Below, piece after piece: positions 42,494 to 51,402 of a stretch of 64,000 bases of DNA. The stretch spans positions 29,177-93,176 of the forward strand of contig NZ_BBYJ01000033.1 in NCBI RefSeq assembly GCF_001528665.1, in the 5' to 3' direction. The stretch comes from Microtetraspora malaysiensis (GTDB lineage: Bacteria > Actinomycetota > Actinomycetes > Streptosporangiales > Streptosporangiaceae). The translations under genes were made by a program, and so were the position numbers. Each line of letters starts with the position of its first letter. Within the stretch, counting starts at the first letter, position 1. Under the pieces are notes generated by a model that worked only from the letters and a program-made list of their open reading frames with translations, had not been told where the DNA came from and made no database searches.

Positions 42494-43417
42494 GTGAGCG
42501 ATCTCAAGTTGTTCCGAATTGACAACGGGAAAGCCGCTGAGCTGCGCGGAAGCACCTTCGCTGTCGAAGTGTCCGTTCAACGACTGATCGAGAACAACAT
42601 GGAGACGCTGTTCGGTGTGCGCTTCCTGGCGTCGGAGTACTCGACCGGGAACAAGCACAGGGGACGGATCGACTCACTTGGGATAGACGAGAACGGCTCG
42701 CCCGTCATCTTCGAGTACAAGCGGGCTGCCAACGAGAACGTCATCAGTCAGGGCCTGTTCTACCTGGACTGGCTGCTCGATCACCGGGAGGCGTTCGAGC
42801 TCCTGGCTATTCGAACCCTCGGCGCGGAGACCGCACAGGAGATCGACTGGCGTAATCCGCGGCTGGTGTGCGTCGCTGGCGACTTCAACCGCTACGACAC
42901 GCATGCCATCGAACAGATCAACCGCTCCATCGAACTGGTCCGCTACCGGGACTTCGAAGGCGAACTGCTGGCGCTTGAGCTGGTCGCCTCTCGCGAGGGG
43001 GGAGGCGAGACAGGCTCGGACAAGCAGGCTCAGAACGGCGGTGCCAAAGCGCCCGCCCAGGCGAAGACCGTCACTGAGTTGCTCGCTCAGGCCCCGCCAT
43101 CCCTGGCGGACCTGTACGGCGAGTTGGAAGCGTACATCGAGGGCATCGGTGACGACGTCACCAAGAAGGTGCTGAAGCTCTACTTCGCGTTCCGGCGGAT
43201 CAAGAACTTCGTCTGCGTCGAGGTCCATCCCAAGAATCACACGCTGCTGGTCTATCTCAAGGTGGACCCGGACGAGGTGGAGTTGGAGGACGGCTTCAGC
43301 CGTGACGTACGGAAGATCGGCCACTTCGGCACGGGTGACCTGGAACTGAGGATCCGAAATCGGGCCGACCTGGAGAAGGCGCTTCCCTTCGTCCAGGCAA
43401 GCTACGACGCGAGTTGA
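42494..43417 (+). CDS. PD-(D/E)XK-type nuclease-like protein with C-terminal DUF5655 domain
   Basis: A 307-residue protein. The N-terminal ~170 residues have the nuclease pattern RGRIDSLGIDENGSPVIFEY followed by KRA, with the catalytic-type D, E and K (D...ExK) in place. The C-terminal ~120 residues (from LYGELEAYIEGIGDDVTKKV) form a DUF5655-like domain, found on its own or attached to nucleases and transporters. The pair recalls endonuclease/DUF5655 proteins often found beside defence or mobile genes. GTG 42494 is the assumed start (possibly leaderless); ATG 42479 is also open. Confidence 0.7.
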   Translation: MSDLKLFRIDNGKAAELRGSTFAVEVSVQRLIENNMETLFGVRFLASEYSTGNKHRGRIDSLGIDENGSPVIFEYKRAANENVISQGLFYLDWLLDHREAFELLAIRTLGAETAQEIDWRNPRLVCVAGDFNRYDTHAIEQINRSIELVRYRDFEGELLALELVASREGGGETGSDKQAQNGGAKAPAQAKTVTELLAQAPPSLADLYGELEAYIEGIGDDVTKKVLKLYFAFRRIKNFVCVEVHPKNHTLLVYLKVDPDEVELEDGFSRDVRKIGHFGTGDLELRIRNRADLEKALPFVQASYDAS

Positions 43418-43430
43418 CCTACGTTCGCCG

Positions 43431-43778
43431 TCAGGATGGTGTCGGCCGCTTGACACCGAGACAGGCGATCAGCTGATCGAGGCCCGGTGACAGGAAGAGC
43501 TGGAAGTGGTACGGCGGATCTGCCGCCTGGACCAGCCCGAGACAGACGACCTCGAGTCCGCAGGCTTCGAGCCGGGCGATGGTTTCGTCGGAATCCAAGG
43601 TCGGCGTGCCCAGCCGTCGGAGAAGCCCGACCCGCCTTCGGAAAGTGGTAAGCAGTGGCCGCAGGTGTACGGGATTTTCCCAGATCGTGTAGCTCGCCAT
43701 GGAGTGGAGAGCGGCCCGGCATGCCCGATCGGCGGCGCTCTCCCTGATGAGCAGCCGCATGAGTTCCTGACGGTCCAT
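43431..43778 (-). CDS. Hypothetical protein
   Basis: A 115-residue protein (DRQELMRLLIRESAADRACR; WENPVHLRPLLTTFRRRVGL) with no known domain. Residues ~70-110 (EACGLEVVCLGLVQAADPPY) look like an alpha/beta core. It is convergent with the nuclease-like gene (13 nt gap). ATG 43778 has GAGGTG 8 nt before; GTG 43790 is possible. Confidence 0.45.
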   Translation of the reverse strand: MDRQELMRLLIRESAADRACRAALHSMASYTIWENPVHLRPLLTTFRRRVGLLRRLGTPTLDSDETIARLEACGLEVVCLGLVQAADPPYHFQLFLSPGLDQLIACLGVKRPTPS

Positions 43779-43888
43779 GACGGCGGTCACCTCATTGAGG
43801 ATCGCATGATTTCCACGGAAATCGGATCGCTTCCGTCGCGCGCATTTCAGGATGATGGCACCTCGACGTACGACGGAGGGACAGGGCC

Positions 43889-44260
43889 ATGGCGACGGAG
43901 TCGACGAAACTCACTACGCTTTGGCGGCCGACCGGGTCGGAGGAGTTGGAACTGGTCCGGCGGTCGGGCTGGCGGGAGTGGCCTCCACGCCTGCCCGAGC
44001 AGCCCATCTTCTATCCGGTCCTCAACGAGGAGTACGCCATCAAGATCGCGCGTGACTGGAACGTCCCGCATTCCGGAGTCGGCTACGTCACGCGCTTTCA
44101 GGTCGAGAGCGACTTCCTTGCCCGCTATCCGGTACGGCAGGCTGGCGGACGCGACATCCTCGAGCTGTGGGTCCCCGCCGAGGAGCTGGGGGAGTTCAAC
44201 AGCAACATCGTCGGCTTGATCGAGGTCGTCCACGAGTTCCGGCCGCCCGCCGGCGGATGA
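43889..44260 (+). CDS. Small protein of the type annotated 'ADP-ribosylation/crystallin J1'
   Basis: A 123-residue protein: TTLWRPTGSEELELVRRSGW, then EWPPRLPEQPIFYPVLNEEY and ELWVPAEELGEFNSNIVG. Short actinobacterial proteins of this pattern are annotated 'ADP-ribosylation/crystallin J1' in databases, though they are far shorter than a real ADP-ribosylglycohydrolase (~300 residues) and lack its Asp metal ligands. No activity can be assigned. A GGGAC-like ribosome site precedes the ATG. Confidence 0.55.
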   Translation: MATESTKLTTLWRPTGSEELELVRRSGWREWPPRLPEQPIFYPVLNEEYAIKIARDWNVPHSGVGYVTRFQVESDFLARYPVRQAGGRDILELWVPAEELGEFNSNIVGLIEVVHEFRPPAGG

Positions 44261-44350
44261 CCGTCGGGCGTCCGACGGTCATGTCCGCCCGGAGTGCGGT
44301 GCCGCCGGGCCATCATGGGGAGCGGCTTCGAACCCTGCCATCGCGTCTGA

Positions 44351-44845
44351 TCAAGATGCGGCCCGTGCGGGGTCGGGAACGGTCAGGACGAGTTGCGCCC
44401 AGACGACGTGACCCGTGATGGGATCGCCTTCCAGCCCGACGCGGTTGGCGAGCGCCGCGACGCCGCGAAGGCCGTGCCCGTGCTCGCTCGGCGTGAATCC
44501 CTGGCCGAAGACGGGCACGCCTCCGCCGCCGAGGTCGTACACCAGGATCTTCGCGACGCAGATGTTGCGCGCGACCTCGACCACGAAGTAGCCGCCCTGC
44601 GCGCCTGAGCGGGTGTGGAGGAGGGCGTTGCTGATCAGCTCGGCCGCCACCCACTCCGCGTCGTCGGCACGCTGGGTGTCCTCCAGCAGAGAACGGACTA
44701 TCTTGCGGGCGGGTGCGACCTGGTCGCCTCTACCAGGGAAAACCCGCCACCACAGCATCTCGCCCGCTCCGCGCCGCAGCCGGACGGTCGTCCAGATCAC
44801 GCCGGGCCGAGCCTCGTCGAACTCCTGAAGCTCTTGATCGTTCAT
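44351..44845 (-). CDS. RsbW-like (GHKL) ATP-binding regulator
   Basis: A 164-residue HATPase of the anti-sigma/RsbW family. The N-box is VAAELISNALLHTRSGAQGG, the G1-like box LVYDLGGGGVPVFG, and the G2 region FTPSEHGHGLRGVAALANRV. The N-terminal ~40 residues precede the fold. ATG 44845 is the start; the longer frame upstream is in-frame noise. It is divergent from the short XRE-like gene. Pairs of RsbW-like ATPases and XRE regulators are very common in Streptomyces-like genomes, where they modulate development or stress responses. Confidence 0.82.
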   Translation of the reverse strand: MNDQELQEFDEARPGVIWTTVRLRRGAGEMLWWRVFPGRGDQVAPARKIVRSLLEDTQRADDAEWVAAELISNALLHTRSGAQGGYFVVEVARNICVAKILVYDLGGGGVPVFGQGFTPSEHGHGLRGVAALANRVGLEGDPITGHVVWAQLVLTVPDPARAAS

Positions 44846-45106
44846 GCTGGTCACCTCCGTGACGTCCCGGGAAATCCGGGAGGGACCAGCACGATGGATC
44901 GACTCACCATCCGATTCGAATCCCCGGATCACGTCACTTGCCGATCCGCAGGACAGCCCAATGACCAGCGGAAACGTTGGTCGAATGCCGTGACCCGATC
45001 GGTGTGCTGCTGGCGGACCACCCCGCCGGACTCGATCACTCACCAGAAGTCGGCCTATGGTCCGCCCGTCACTGACCAGCGCGAATGCCGAAAAGGCGGG
45101 TTCACC

Positions 45107-45442
45107 ATGTCAGGTACGGGTTACCAGACGTTGCTCGAATGCCGGCGGCGTGGCCGTGCCCTGCGGGCGCGTGGCTTCACGGTCGACCAGATCGCCGTGG
45201 TGCTCGCCCTCGACCACGCGGTGAGCCCGTTGAAGCTCTACCGCTACGCCAACGGGCTCACCGCGACTCAGGTTGTAACCGCCTTCAACGATCTTGACCC
45301 TTCTGGCGCTGCCACCCTGCGGGAGGGCAGGCTGTACGACTACGAAGCCTGGCCCGCCGGAGGCAGGCGCCCTTCGATCTGGGCTCTCACCCTCCTGGCG
45401 CAGATCTACGGGACAGCCCCGACTCGGTTGGAACCGCGGTGA
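45107..45442 (+). CDS. Short XRE-family helix-turn-helix protein (probably truncated)
   Basis: A 111-residue protein with an HTH near residues 15-45 (RALRARGFTVDQIAVVLALD, then HAVSPLKLYRYANGLTATQV) and the C-terminal words SIWALTLLAQIYGTAPTRLE. In this family the HTH region is usually followed by a TPR-like domain of several hundred residues. Here a stop comes right after LEPR and the opposite-strand BTAD gene begins 5 nt on. I infer a truncated regulator. It is transcribed opposite an RsbW-like ATPase. Confidence 0.6.
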   Translation: MSGTGYQTLLECRRRGRALRARGFTVDQIAVVLALDHAVSPLKLYRYANGLTATQVVTAFNDLDPSGAATLREGRLYDYEAWPAGGRRPSIWALTLLAQIYGTAPTRLEPR

Positions 45443-45446
45443 CGGG

Positions 45447-47072
45447 CTACGAGGCGTGGTCGGTGAGCCTGCCGTACAGCTCGCGAGTCTTGGCCGACGG
45501 CGAGAGCCCGTCCAGTTCCGCGAGCGCCTGGCAGAGGTCCCGGTATGTCACGTAGACCGCGTCGTTCCGGCCGAGGGCGCTGAAGTGGCGCATCATCCGG
45601 CACGACACCTGCTCGTTGACGGGGTCCAGCCGGTGGGCCCGTTCGAGTACGGCGGTCACACGGTCGGCGTCGGGTTCGAGTTCGCCGAGCCGCAGCAGCG
45701 CCTGGATGACATCGTGACGCAGGTCCTCGGCGGCTTCCGTGGCCCACGGATGAGTGCCGGCGGGGAGAAACGGCCCCGCGTACAGGTCGGCGGCCCTGCG
45801 CAGGGACGCGATCATCTGCGCGGGGCTGTCGGCCTGCTTCGCCTCGGCCAGTGCGTCGCGGAGCTGCCACAGGTCGGTGGTGACAAGTAGCGGGTTGAGC
45901 CGGTAGCGGCCCCCGACGTATTGGAGCAGGTTCTTGCCCTGGTGCGGGCGATCGAGGACCCGCACCAGCTTGTCGCGTAGTTCGCTCTTCGGCCCGTGGA
46001 AGCAGTCGTAGTGGTCCAGCGTGATGTCGGGCCACAGCACTTGGTACGCCCGCTCCCGCGTCAGGCCCTCCCTGTGAACGACCAGTAGGCCGAGGAGATC
46101 GGCGACGTCCTTTCCCCGGCTGCAGTCAGCGCTCCCGGCCGGGCCGTACATCGTCACCTGGTCCAGCACTCGAATCGTGATGAGCGCCGTGCTGATGCCG
46201 AGCTGGCTGTGCTCCGCTCTCGGAGCGATCTCCGGCTCAGGAGGGCTCATCGTGATCGGGACAGTGTGAACGCTCGGCTCCGTCTCGTCCTGCCGCTCGG
46301 CCGGGCCGGTCTTTGTGTCCTGCCTCCTCTGCGTGCGGGCCGGCATCGGGCGAAGCCGGATCCTGAGCAGCAGCGCGGTCGCGCCTGCTACCGCCATGCC
46401 GTACAGCAGGGCCTTCCCGATAGGGGCGATGAAGGACTCTCGGTCAGCGGTTGTCGCGCCGGAAACGCGGGGACTTGGGACGAGGTGCCCGACAGAGACG
46501 GTTGGCGTTATCGCCGGCCGTGGCGATATGGCCTCGGAGGCCACTGGCGACGGCGTCGGAGTTGGCGTTGAGCGAGGCTTGTCTTGCCTGGCTCGGACGG
46601 TCTTGCCGCGTGACGGTCTCTCAGCCGCGTGTTCGACGGGCTTCCCGTGGTGCCGCCCGCTGCTGTGCACCTCCTCGGCACGAGACGGTGGTGTAGCCGG
46701 CCGCTCGAGGTGAGTCTTCTGTACGTTCCGGCTGGGTGTGGCGCGGTCCTTCTTGGCGGGAGTCACGTTCGGTGGCTTCCTCGGCTGCGGCGGCCTGGAG
46801 ACCGTTGGCAGCGGTCGCGGGATACGGCGCGACTCCTCCAGCCGCGCCAAGAGGTCAGGCATCCGGCCTTGGGCGAGGTCCTTGTTGATCAGGTCGCAGA
46901 ACTTCGCGACGTCGTAGACCTGCCAGGCTTCCTGGGACACCTGGCAGTAAGGATCCCTGGTGGTCATCGCATAGCCGGCAGTTGGACTGAGGCCGACCAT
47001 CGCGACGCTGAGGAGGGCCCCTCGAACGAGGTAGCGAGTCCCCGGCCTGCGGGACGGGCATGGCTTGATCAC
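45447..47072 (-). CDS. Membrane-anchored BTAD (SARP-type) protein
   Basis: A 541-residue protein. The N-terminus has a signal/anchor helix (GALLSVAMVGLSPTAGYAM). A long Pro/Lys/Arg/Ser-rich disordered stretch follows, then a second membrane helix (IGKALLYGMAVAGATALLLR, about residues 222-241). The C-terminal ~240 residues hold a SARP-like winged helix and a BTAD tetratricopeptide-like domain (LVTTDLWQLRDALAEAKQAD; AAEDLRHDVIQALLRLGELE). BTAD domains usually sit in cytosolic SARP activators of antibiotic clusters, so the membrane anchoring suggests a signalling role. It starts with an ATG at 47072 and ends 4 nt from the XRE-like stop. Confidence 0.75.
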   Translation of the reverse strand: MIKPCPSRRPGTRYLVRGALLSVAMVGLSPTAGYAMTTRDPYCQVSQEAWQVYDVAKFCDLINKDLAQGRMPDLLARLEESRRIPRPLPTVSRPPQPRKPPNVTPAKKDRATPSRNVQKTHLERPATPPSRAEEVHSSGRHHGKPVEHAAERPSRGKTVRARQDKPRSTPTPTPSPVASEAISPRPAITPTVSVGHLVPSPRVSGATTADRESFIAPIGKALLYGMAVAGATALLLRIRLRPMPARTQRRQDTKTGPAERQDETEPSVHTVPITMSPPEPEIAPRAEHSQLGISTALITIRVLDQVTMYGPAGSADCSRGKDVADLLGLLVVHREGLTRERAYQVLWPDITLDHYDCFHGPKSELRDKLVRVLDRPHQGKNLLQYVGGRYRLNPLLVTTDLWQLRDALAEAKQADSPAQMIASLRRAADLYAGPFLPAGTHPWATEAAEDLRHDVIQALLRLGELEPDADRVTAVLERAHRLDPVNEQVSCRMMRHFSALGRNDAVYVTYRDLCQALAELDGLSPSAKTRELYGRLTDHAS

Positions 47073-47255
47073 AACGCATCACCCCCGGACAGTCCCTGAA
47101 AGGGCTGGATGGCGCACGATTCGTGACATTCGAAGATCTACCCCGTACGCGATCAAGACTGATGGCCGGAAGATCAAGTCTTGGCAATGGATCTCGAGGG
47201 CGCGAGCCGGAAATTTGCTCAGAAAAGCCGACAACGCCTCCGGCAGGAGGCAGTC

Positions 47256-48470
47256 CTACAGGGTGAACCGGCGGCGGAGCGCCTGCAGAGCCGTACGGGC
47301 GGACCTGGTGAGCAACAGAAGTCCGGTGAGGATGACGCAGACCACCGCCACGGCGGCGTACAACCAGGGGTTGTCCGTCTCCATTACCTGCAGCAGCGCC
47401 AAAGCGATCCCGGCGGGCACGGTGACAAGGGTGAACACGACGATGGCGCTGTTGACGTAGCGGCTCTCCTCATCTCGTGTGAGCCGGTTGAAGTCGCTGA
47501 TGTCCGAAAGGATCTGCTCGTAGCGCCCCGGGAGCATGTGCTGGCGCTGGTAAGCGGACAGCAGCCGATTAGGCACCCCGTGCGGGGTCAGGTGCTGCGC
47601 CCACAGATGCCGCCGGAAGGAGCTGACCCGCCGTTCGAGCTCTGCCATTGCCGTCTTCAAAGAGGAGTCGAGCGCGGCGACCGCGCGCTCTTCCAGGCGG
47701 GTGATCTCCTGTTGTTGCAGCAGGCCGAGCAGGATGGCGTCGAGGTAGATGGACCGCAGATACACCTCGGCGTAGCCGAAGAACGGGTCCTCCGGCCCCT
47801 GATCTGGGCGGATACCGACGGCTCCCATGCCATCGCGGAGCACGACCGCGTGCCAATCGCTGGACAGCCGGATGACCTCGTCGTCACGCGGTTCCAGGTT
47901 TCTGGGATCGGGTGGATAGTCGGCGAACGTACTGCGCGAGCCCAGTGCCCACAGCCATTGGTTGGCGGCGGACCAGCGCCAATACCGCGGCTGAAGATAC
48001 AGACGGGGGAGCCCCTGCCTGGTAGCGGTCACGAACGAGACTGTGAAGGGACGTGCATCCGGTTCGATCACGGCTTGCCCGTTGAGCATCGCCTGCGGAT
48101 CGAAGCCGATCGGCGGCGCGCCCCTGCGCCCGGCGAGTCCTCGTACGATCGGGACGAGCGTTCCTCTCCGGGGGCGCAGATGTATCGCGACCAGCCCTCC
48201 GGCGTCCGAGAACCTCGCCTGGAGGGCTTCCACGCCGATGACTTCGACATTTCCGACGGTCCGGTGGGTGGCGTCGTGCCAGCGCTGCGGATGCTCGGCA
48301 TCGCCGTACAGCACGCGCGCTGCCTTGGCGCTGTAGTACTGGCCGCGCGCCTCGGCGGTGGAACGGACATGCCCATGCTGGAGGATCAACGGCCCGGACT
48401 CCCACGCTGGACTGGCGGGGAAGCGAGCTGGATAGACCGCGATCAGGATTTGCCGTTCCAGTCGGCTCAC
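47256..48470 (-). CDS. Two-TM CorA-like membrane protein of the NACHT operon
   Basis: A 404-residue protein. The N-terminal ~260 residues are soluble with no match I can name. A helical linker (ITRLEERAVAALDSSLKTAM) leads to two membrane helices at the C-terminus (VNSAIVVFTLVTVPAGIALA and WLYAAVAVVCVILTGLLLLT). The plan, a large soluble part, a coiled helical segment and two terminal spans, resembles CorA channels, but the GMN selectivity motif is absent. In several defence systems (including type III CRISPR accessory proteins) CorA-like membrane partners are effectors. The last ~20 codons are duplicated at 60,196-60,250. Translation is coupled to the OB-like gene by an ATGA overlap. Confidence 0.6.
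   Translation of the reverse strand: MSRLERQILIAVYPARFPASPAWESGPLILQHGHVRSTAEARGQYYSAKAARVLYGDAEHPQRWHDATHRTVGNVEVIGVEALQARFSDAGGLVAIHLRPRRGTLVPIVRGLAGRRGAPPIGFDPQAMLNGQAVIEPDARPFTVSFVTATRQGLPRLYLQPRYWRWSAANQWLWALGSRSTFADYPPDPRNLEPRDDEVIRLSSDWHAVVLRDGMGAVGIRPDQGPEDPFFGYAEVYLRSIYLDAILLGLLQQQEITRLEERAVAALDSSLKTAMAELERRVSSFRRHLWAQHLTPHGVPNRLLSAYQRQHMLPGRYEQILSDISDFNRLTRDEESRYVNSAIVVFTLVTVPAGIALALLQVMETDNPWLYAAVAVVCVILTGLLLLTRSARTALQALRRRFTL
47271..47325. repeat. Direct repeat copy A (55 bp)
   Basis: The 55 bp here, at the 3' end of the CorA-like gene, recur at 60196-60250 with 2 mismatches in the same orientation. The two copies are about 12.9 kb apart and enclose the NACHT, DISARM-like and sigma genes. 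Confidence 0.9.
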
Positions 48471-48751
48471 CGGTAATAGTCCTCAACCTCGGGTAGATCG
48501 AGACGGATGATGTAGCGCGCCCGTTCGGGTTCGTCCGGATCGACCAGGAACCTGACCCGTTCCCCGACGTGGAGGGTACGGAATCCCTCGGTCACGATGT
48601 CGGCGTACATGAAGGTGTGGTCGGCGCCGGATTCCGCGTCACGGACGACGTAGATGCTCAGCCGCCCGGTATAGCCACTGCCGTGCGGCATGCGTTCGGC
48701 GATGTACCCGAAGCGCTGACCGCCGGGCGCGGAGGTCGCCTCGCCGTTCAT
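48467..48751 (-). CDS. Small OB-fold/S1-like protein
   Basis: A 94-residue protein, RFGYIAERMPHGSGYTGRLS followed by YADIVTEGFRTLHVGERVRF and LVDPDEPERARYIIRLDLPE. The beta-rich pattern, with a GERVRF turn, is OB/S1 or cold-shock-like, so it could bind RNA or ssDNA. Its start overlaps the NACHT stop and its stop overlaps the CorA-like start (ATGA both), so the three are made together. Confidence 0.6.
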   Translation of the reverse strand: MNGEATSAPGGQRFGYIAERMPHGSGYTGRLSIYVVRDAESGADHTFMYADIVTEGFRTLHVGERVRFLVDPDEPERARYIIRLDLPEVEDYYR

Positions 48752-51402
48752 CACACCTCCTCGACACAACGGAAGCCGATCACGTTGCTGCGGCCGTACC
48801 GCCGGGCGAGCCCCTTGGAGGAGGCTTGCACGGCCCGGTAGGGGTTGTCATAGGAACCACCGCAGATGACGACCTCGTCGCGATGGTCGAGTGTGGTTCC
48901 GGTGATCTCCCAGACGTTGCCGGCCATCTCGCGCAAGCCGTACGGGGAGACGTTGCCGGGGTGTGCGTCGACTAGGCCGGGCATCGCCTGGGCCAGACGG
49001 CCGCGGTCGAGCTCCTCCCGCCAGGCCTCGTATGTGATCAATGTCCGGCCACTCCAGGAGTCCGCGCAGCTCACGATGTCCAGGTCGATGTCGTCGCCCC
49101 AGGGGAACAGCCGCCCGTCCGTTCCTCGAGCTGCGGCTTCCCATTCCAGCGAAGTGGGCAGGCGCTTGCCCTCATAGCGTGCGAAGGCGTACGCGCTCCA
49201 GTAGCTGACGCAGACAGCGGGATAGTTCTCGTAGGCCGGGTTGGTGAAGTAGTCCTGGATCCGCAGCCGTTCCTGCCACGGCTCGTGGGAGACTTCGGCC
49301 GGCTGGTCCGGATGATCCCACTGGCGCGAGCCGTCCTGGCGGATTGCCTCCAGGAAACGGTTGTAGCGAGCGACCGTGACAGGGAAGCGGTCGAAGCGGA
49401 GCGGGTGCTCGATGCGGCGCAGCATCAGATGATGACTTGGCCCGACCAGATAGACCCCCGCCGGAAGGACGTGCTCCTCATCGGGAGGAGGCGGGGCCTC
49501 CCGAGAGCGCCGGTGCAGGAACTCGCGTACCTGCTCGGTGAGCCGCGGGGGAGTGCCCGACTCCAACGCGGCCTCCCGATTGCCGGGGTCACGAAGGTAT
49601 TCGGCGGCCAGCAGCTCTTGATACGCCGAGTGGATGAAGGCGACTGCGGACGGACCGACCAGCCGGAACAGCCCGCGGAGCCGCAGCGCCTCGTAGGTCA
49701 GCCGCCCGCCTTCGAAGAGGTCGATCCCCTGGTGGTTGACCAGGTCGATGAACGTGAAGGTCGTGTGACCCCGGAGGAAGGCCGAGCCGAAGTACGCGAT
49801 GAGGGAGGGGAGCGTGCGCTCGAGCCCGGCAGCCGCAGTGGCCTGAGTGATGTGGGTCCAGGCCAGTTCGGTCAGGTGGGGAAGCTCGTGGTGGGCGTGT
49901 CCGACCTCGCCGGCCAGGCGCATCTCAAGCGGCGAGGCGACGGCGACCGCGTCGTGCAGACGCAATGCGGAGAAACGCGGGACCTGGAGCGGGTTCACGC
50001 CTTGGGCGTGGAGCTGCTGGACCAGCTTCTCCGATACCAGGGCGGTGCCGTCCAGCAGTCGCCGTACTTGAGGGGAGTCCTCCAGGAAGGACACTCGCGA
50101 GGAGGTGATGACCGCCGACTCAGCCGTGAGCACCTGAGCGAGCTCGGCGAACAGTTCCAGGAAACCGGCCTGGGTCGTCAACGGCACTGCCTCGTCGACT
50201 GCGTCGAGCGCGACGAGTACGGAACCCGAGCGAGCGAAGTAGTGGAACACCTCGAAGACGTGGCTGTTCTCCACCTCCATGTACGGCGCCAGCATGCGGG
50301 TGACGAACTCGCGGAACTCCTCGTCGCGCCGTTTCAGGCTCATGTCGAAGTAGAAGCGGTAGCGGCGCTGCTCGGTGGTGGCAGACCGTGCGACCAACTG
50401 CTTGAGCAGCGTCGTCTTGCCGCTACCGGAGCGGCCCACGATCAGCAGGTTCCCGCCTGCGGCTGCGACCTCGTCCAGGAGTTCGTCGGCTGCGCCGACC
50501 TGAGAAACGCGTTGTTCCCCGGTGTGTTCGTCGGTGGTGAGGAGATCCCCGGACAACGTCAGCCGGTCGGTGGCGACCAGCTCCGGATACGTCCCGATGG
50601 CGTCGGCCAGGTATCGCTCGAGATCGATGAACGCATCCATGAACCGGTCGTATGTGAGGATCCGACAGTCATCGCCCAGCGGTCCTGGCGCCTCCTGGAT
50701 GCCGTTCTCCTCCAGGATCAGGAACCGGGTGAGTTTCGGGAGCCTGGTCTGCAGCAGTTGTCCGCCGGTCGTGTTCAGCACCTGGACCACGTCGTCGACG
50801 TTCTTGCTCAGCAGCAGTTCGACGTACTCGCTGCGTAGGCCGCGCTCTCGGAAGAACAGCTGATAGACCGTGTTGCGGGACAGCTCGAACCGCTTCACCG
50901 GCTTGAAGCTGAGGGTGACGTACAGCCCGGCGAGGAACTCGGCCTTCGCCGCCACGTCGGGAGCGAGCTTGGGGATGTCGCCGCTCAGGATGCCGCTGCC
51001 GGTGCTGCTGAACCATGCCAGCACATCCAGCAGTCGCCGGACCGCGGTGAGGCCGTCCTCGTCGGCGACCTCGTATCCATCGTGTGTGGACCGATTGCGT
51101 AGCCGCTGGATGTCGCGCAGGGCGTCCAAGACGGCACCGCTGCGGATGTGCGGCTGCGCGCCCTTGATCAGCTCGTTGAGCGATTTCCCGCCCGGATCGC
51201 CTGGGACGTTGTAGTGGCGCCACAGCTGCTTGAGGATCCGCTCCGTGATTTTGCCGACCAGCGCGATCGCGTTCTCGGGGTAACCGTCGCCGAGAGATTT
51301 GATTGGGCGTTCGAAGTCCAGCCCGAGATGGCGAGCGACTCGGGAGTGGTCGTCCAGTTCGTTGCGTAGCTGGCGTAAGCGGGTATCGAGCTCGAAGCTC
51401 AC
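48751..51402 (-). CDS. HEPN-like / NACHT P-loop / FGE-sulfatase fusion protein
   Basis: An 883-residue protein. The N-terminal helical region (about residues 30-130) contains RLRNRSTHDG, which fits the HEPN ribonuclease pattern RN-x3-H. A second region (about 165-300) is unassigned. NACHT/STAND ATPase at about residues 305-560: Walker A GRSGSGKTTLLKQL, Walker B SVLVALDAVDEAVP, with a downstream SSRVSFL sensor. The C-terminal ~220 residues (from about 650) are an FGE-sulfatase/SUMF1-type lectin-like domain (FPVTVARYNRFLEAI, GLREMAGNVWEITG, GFRCVEEV). This fits a STAND sensor-effector like bacterial NACHT defence proteins: the C-terminus senses, the NACHT switches, the HEPN could cut RNA. It overlaps the OB-like and the methyltransferase genes by 1-4 nt. 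Confidence 0.82.
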   Translation of the reverse strand: MSFELDTRLRQLRNELDDHSRVARHLGLDFERPIKSLGDGYPENAIALVGKITERILKQLWRHYNVPGDPGGKSLNELIKGAQPHIRSGAVLDALRDIQRLRNRSTHDGYEVADEDGLTAVRRLLDVLAWFSSTGSGILSGDIPKLAPDVAAKAEFLAGLYVTLSFKPVKRFELSRNTVYQLFFRERGLRSEYVELLLSKNVDDVVQVLNTTGGQLLQTRLPKLTRFLILEENGIQEAPGPLGDDCRILTYDRFMDAFIDLERYLADAIGTYPELVATDRLTLSGDLLTTDEHTGEQRVSQVGAADELLDEVAAAGGNLLIVGRSGSGKTTLLKQLVARSATTEQRRYRFYFDMSLKRRDEEFREFVTRMLAPYMEVENSHVFEVFHYFARSGSVLVALDAVDEAVPLTTQAGFLELFAELAQVLTAESAVITSSRVSFLEDSPQVRRLLDGTALVSEKLVQQLHAQGVNPLQVPRFSALRLHDAVAVASPLEMRLAGEVGHAHHELPHLTELAWTHITQATAAAGLERTLPSLIAYFGSAFLRGHTTFTFIDLVNHQGIDLFEGGRLTYEALRLRGLFRLVGPSAVAFIHSAYQELLAAEYLRDPGNREAALESGTPPRLTEQVREFLHRRSREAPPPPDEEHVLPAGVYLVGPSHHLMLRRIEHPLRFDRFPVTVARYNRFLEAIRQDGSRQWDHPDQPAEVSHEPWQERLRIQDYFTNPAYENYPAVCVSYWSAYAFARYEGKRLPTSLEWEAAARGTDGRLFPWGDDIDLDIVSCADSWSGRTLITYEAWREELDRGRLAQAMPGLVDAHPGNVSPYGLREMAGNVWEITGTTLDHRDEVVICGGSYDNPYRAVQASSKGLARRYGRSNVIGFRCVEEV

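Noticed and set aside
43889..44260. ADP-ribosylglycohydrolase activity
   Set aside because: The protein is far too short and has none of the metal-binding aspartates of that enzyme family.
44325..44341. Candidate right attachment site: a T-loop-like CTTCGAACCCTGCC
   Set aside because: It does not match the tRNA-Lys 3' end beyond a few bases, and no other tRNA-like copy was found.
48751..51402. FGE-type domain as a diversity-generating retroelement target
   Set aside because: No reverse transcriptase, template repeat or adenine-biased variable repeat is visible in the window.
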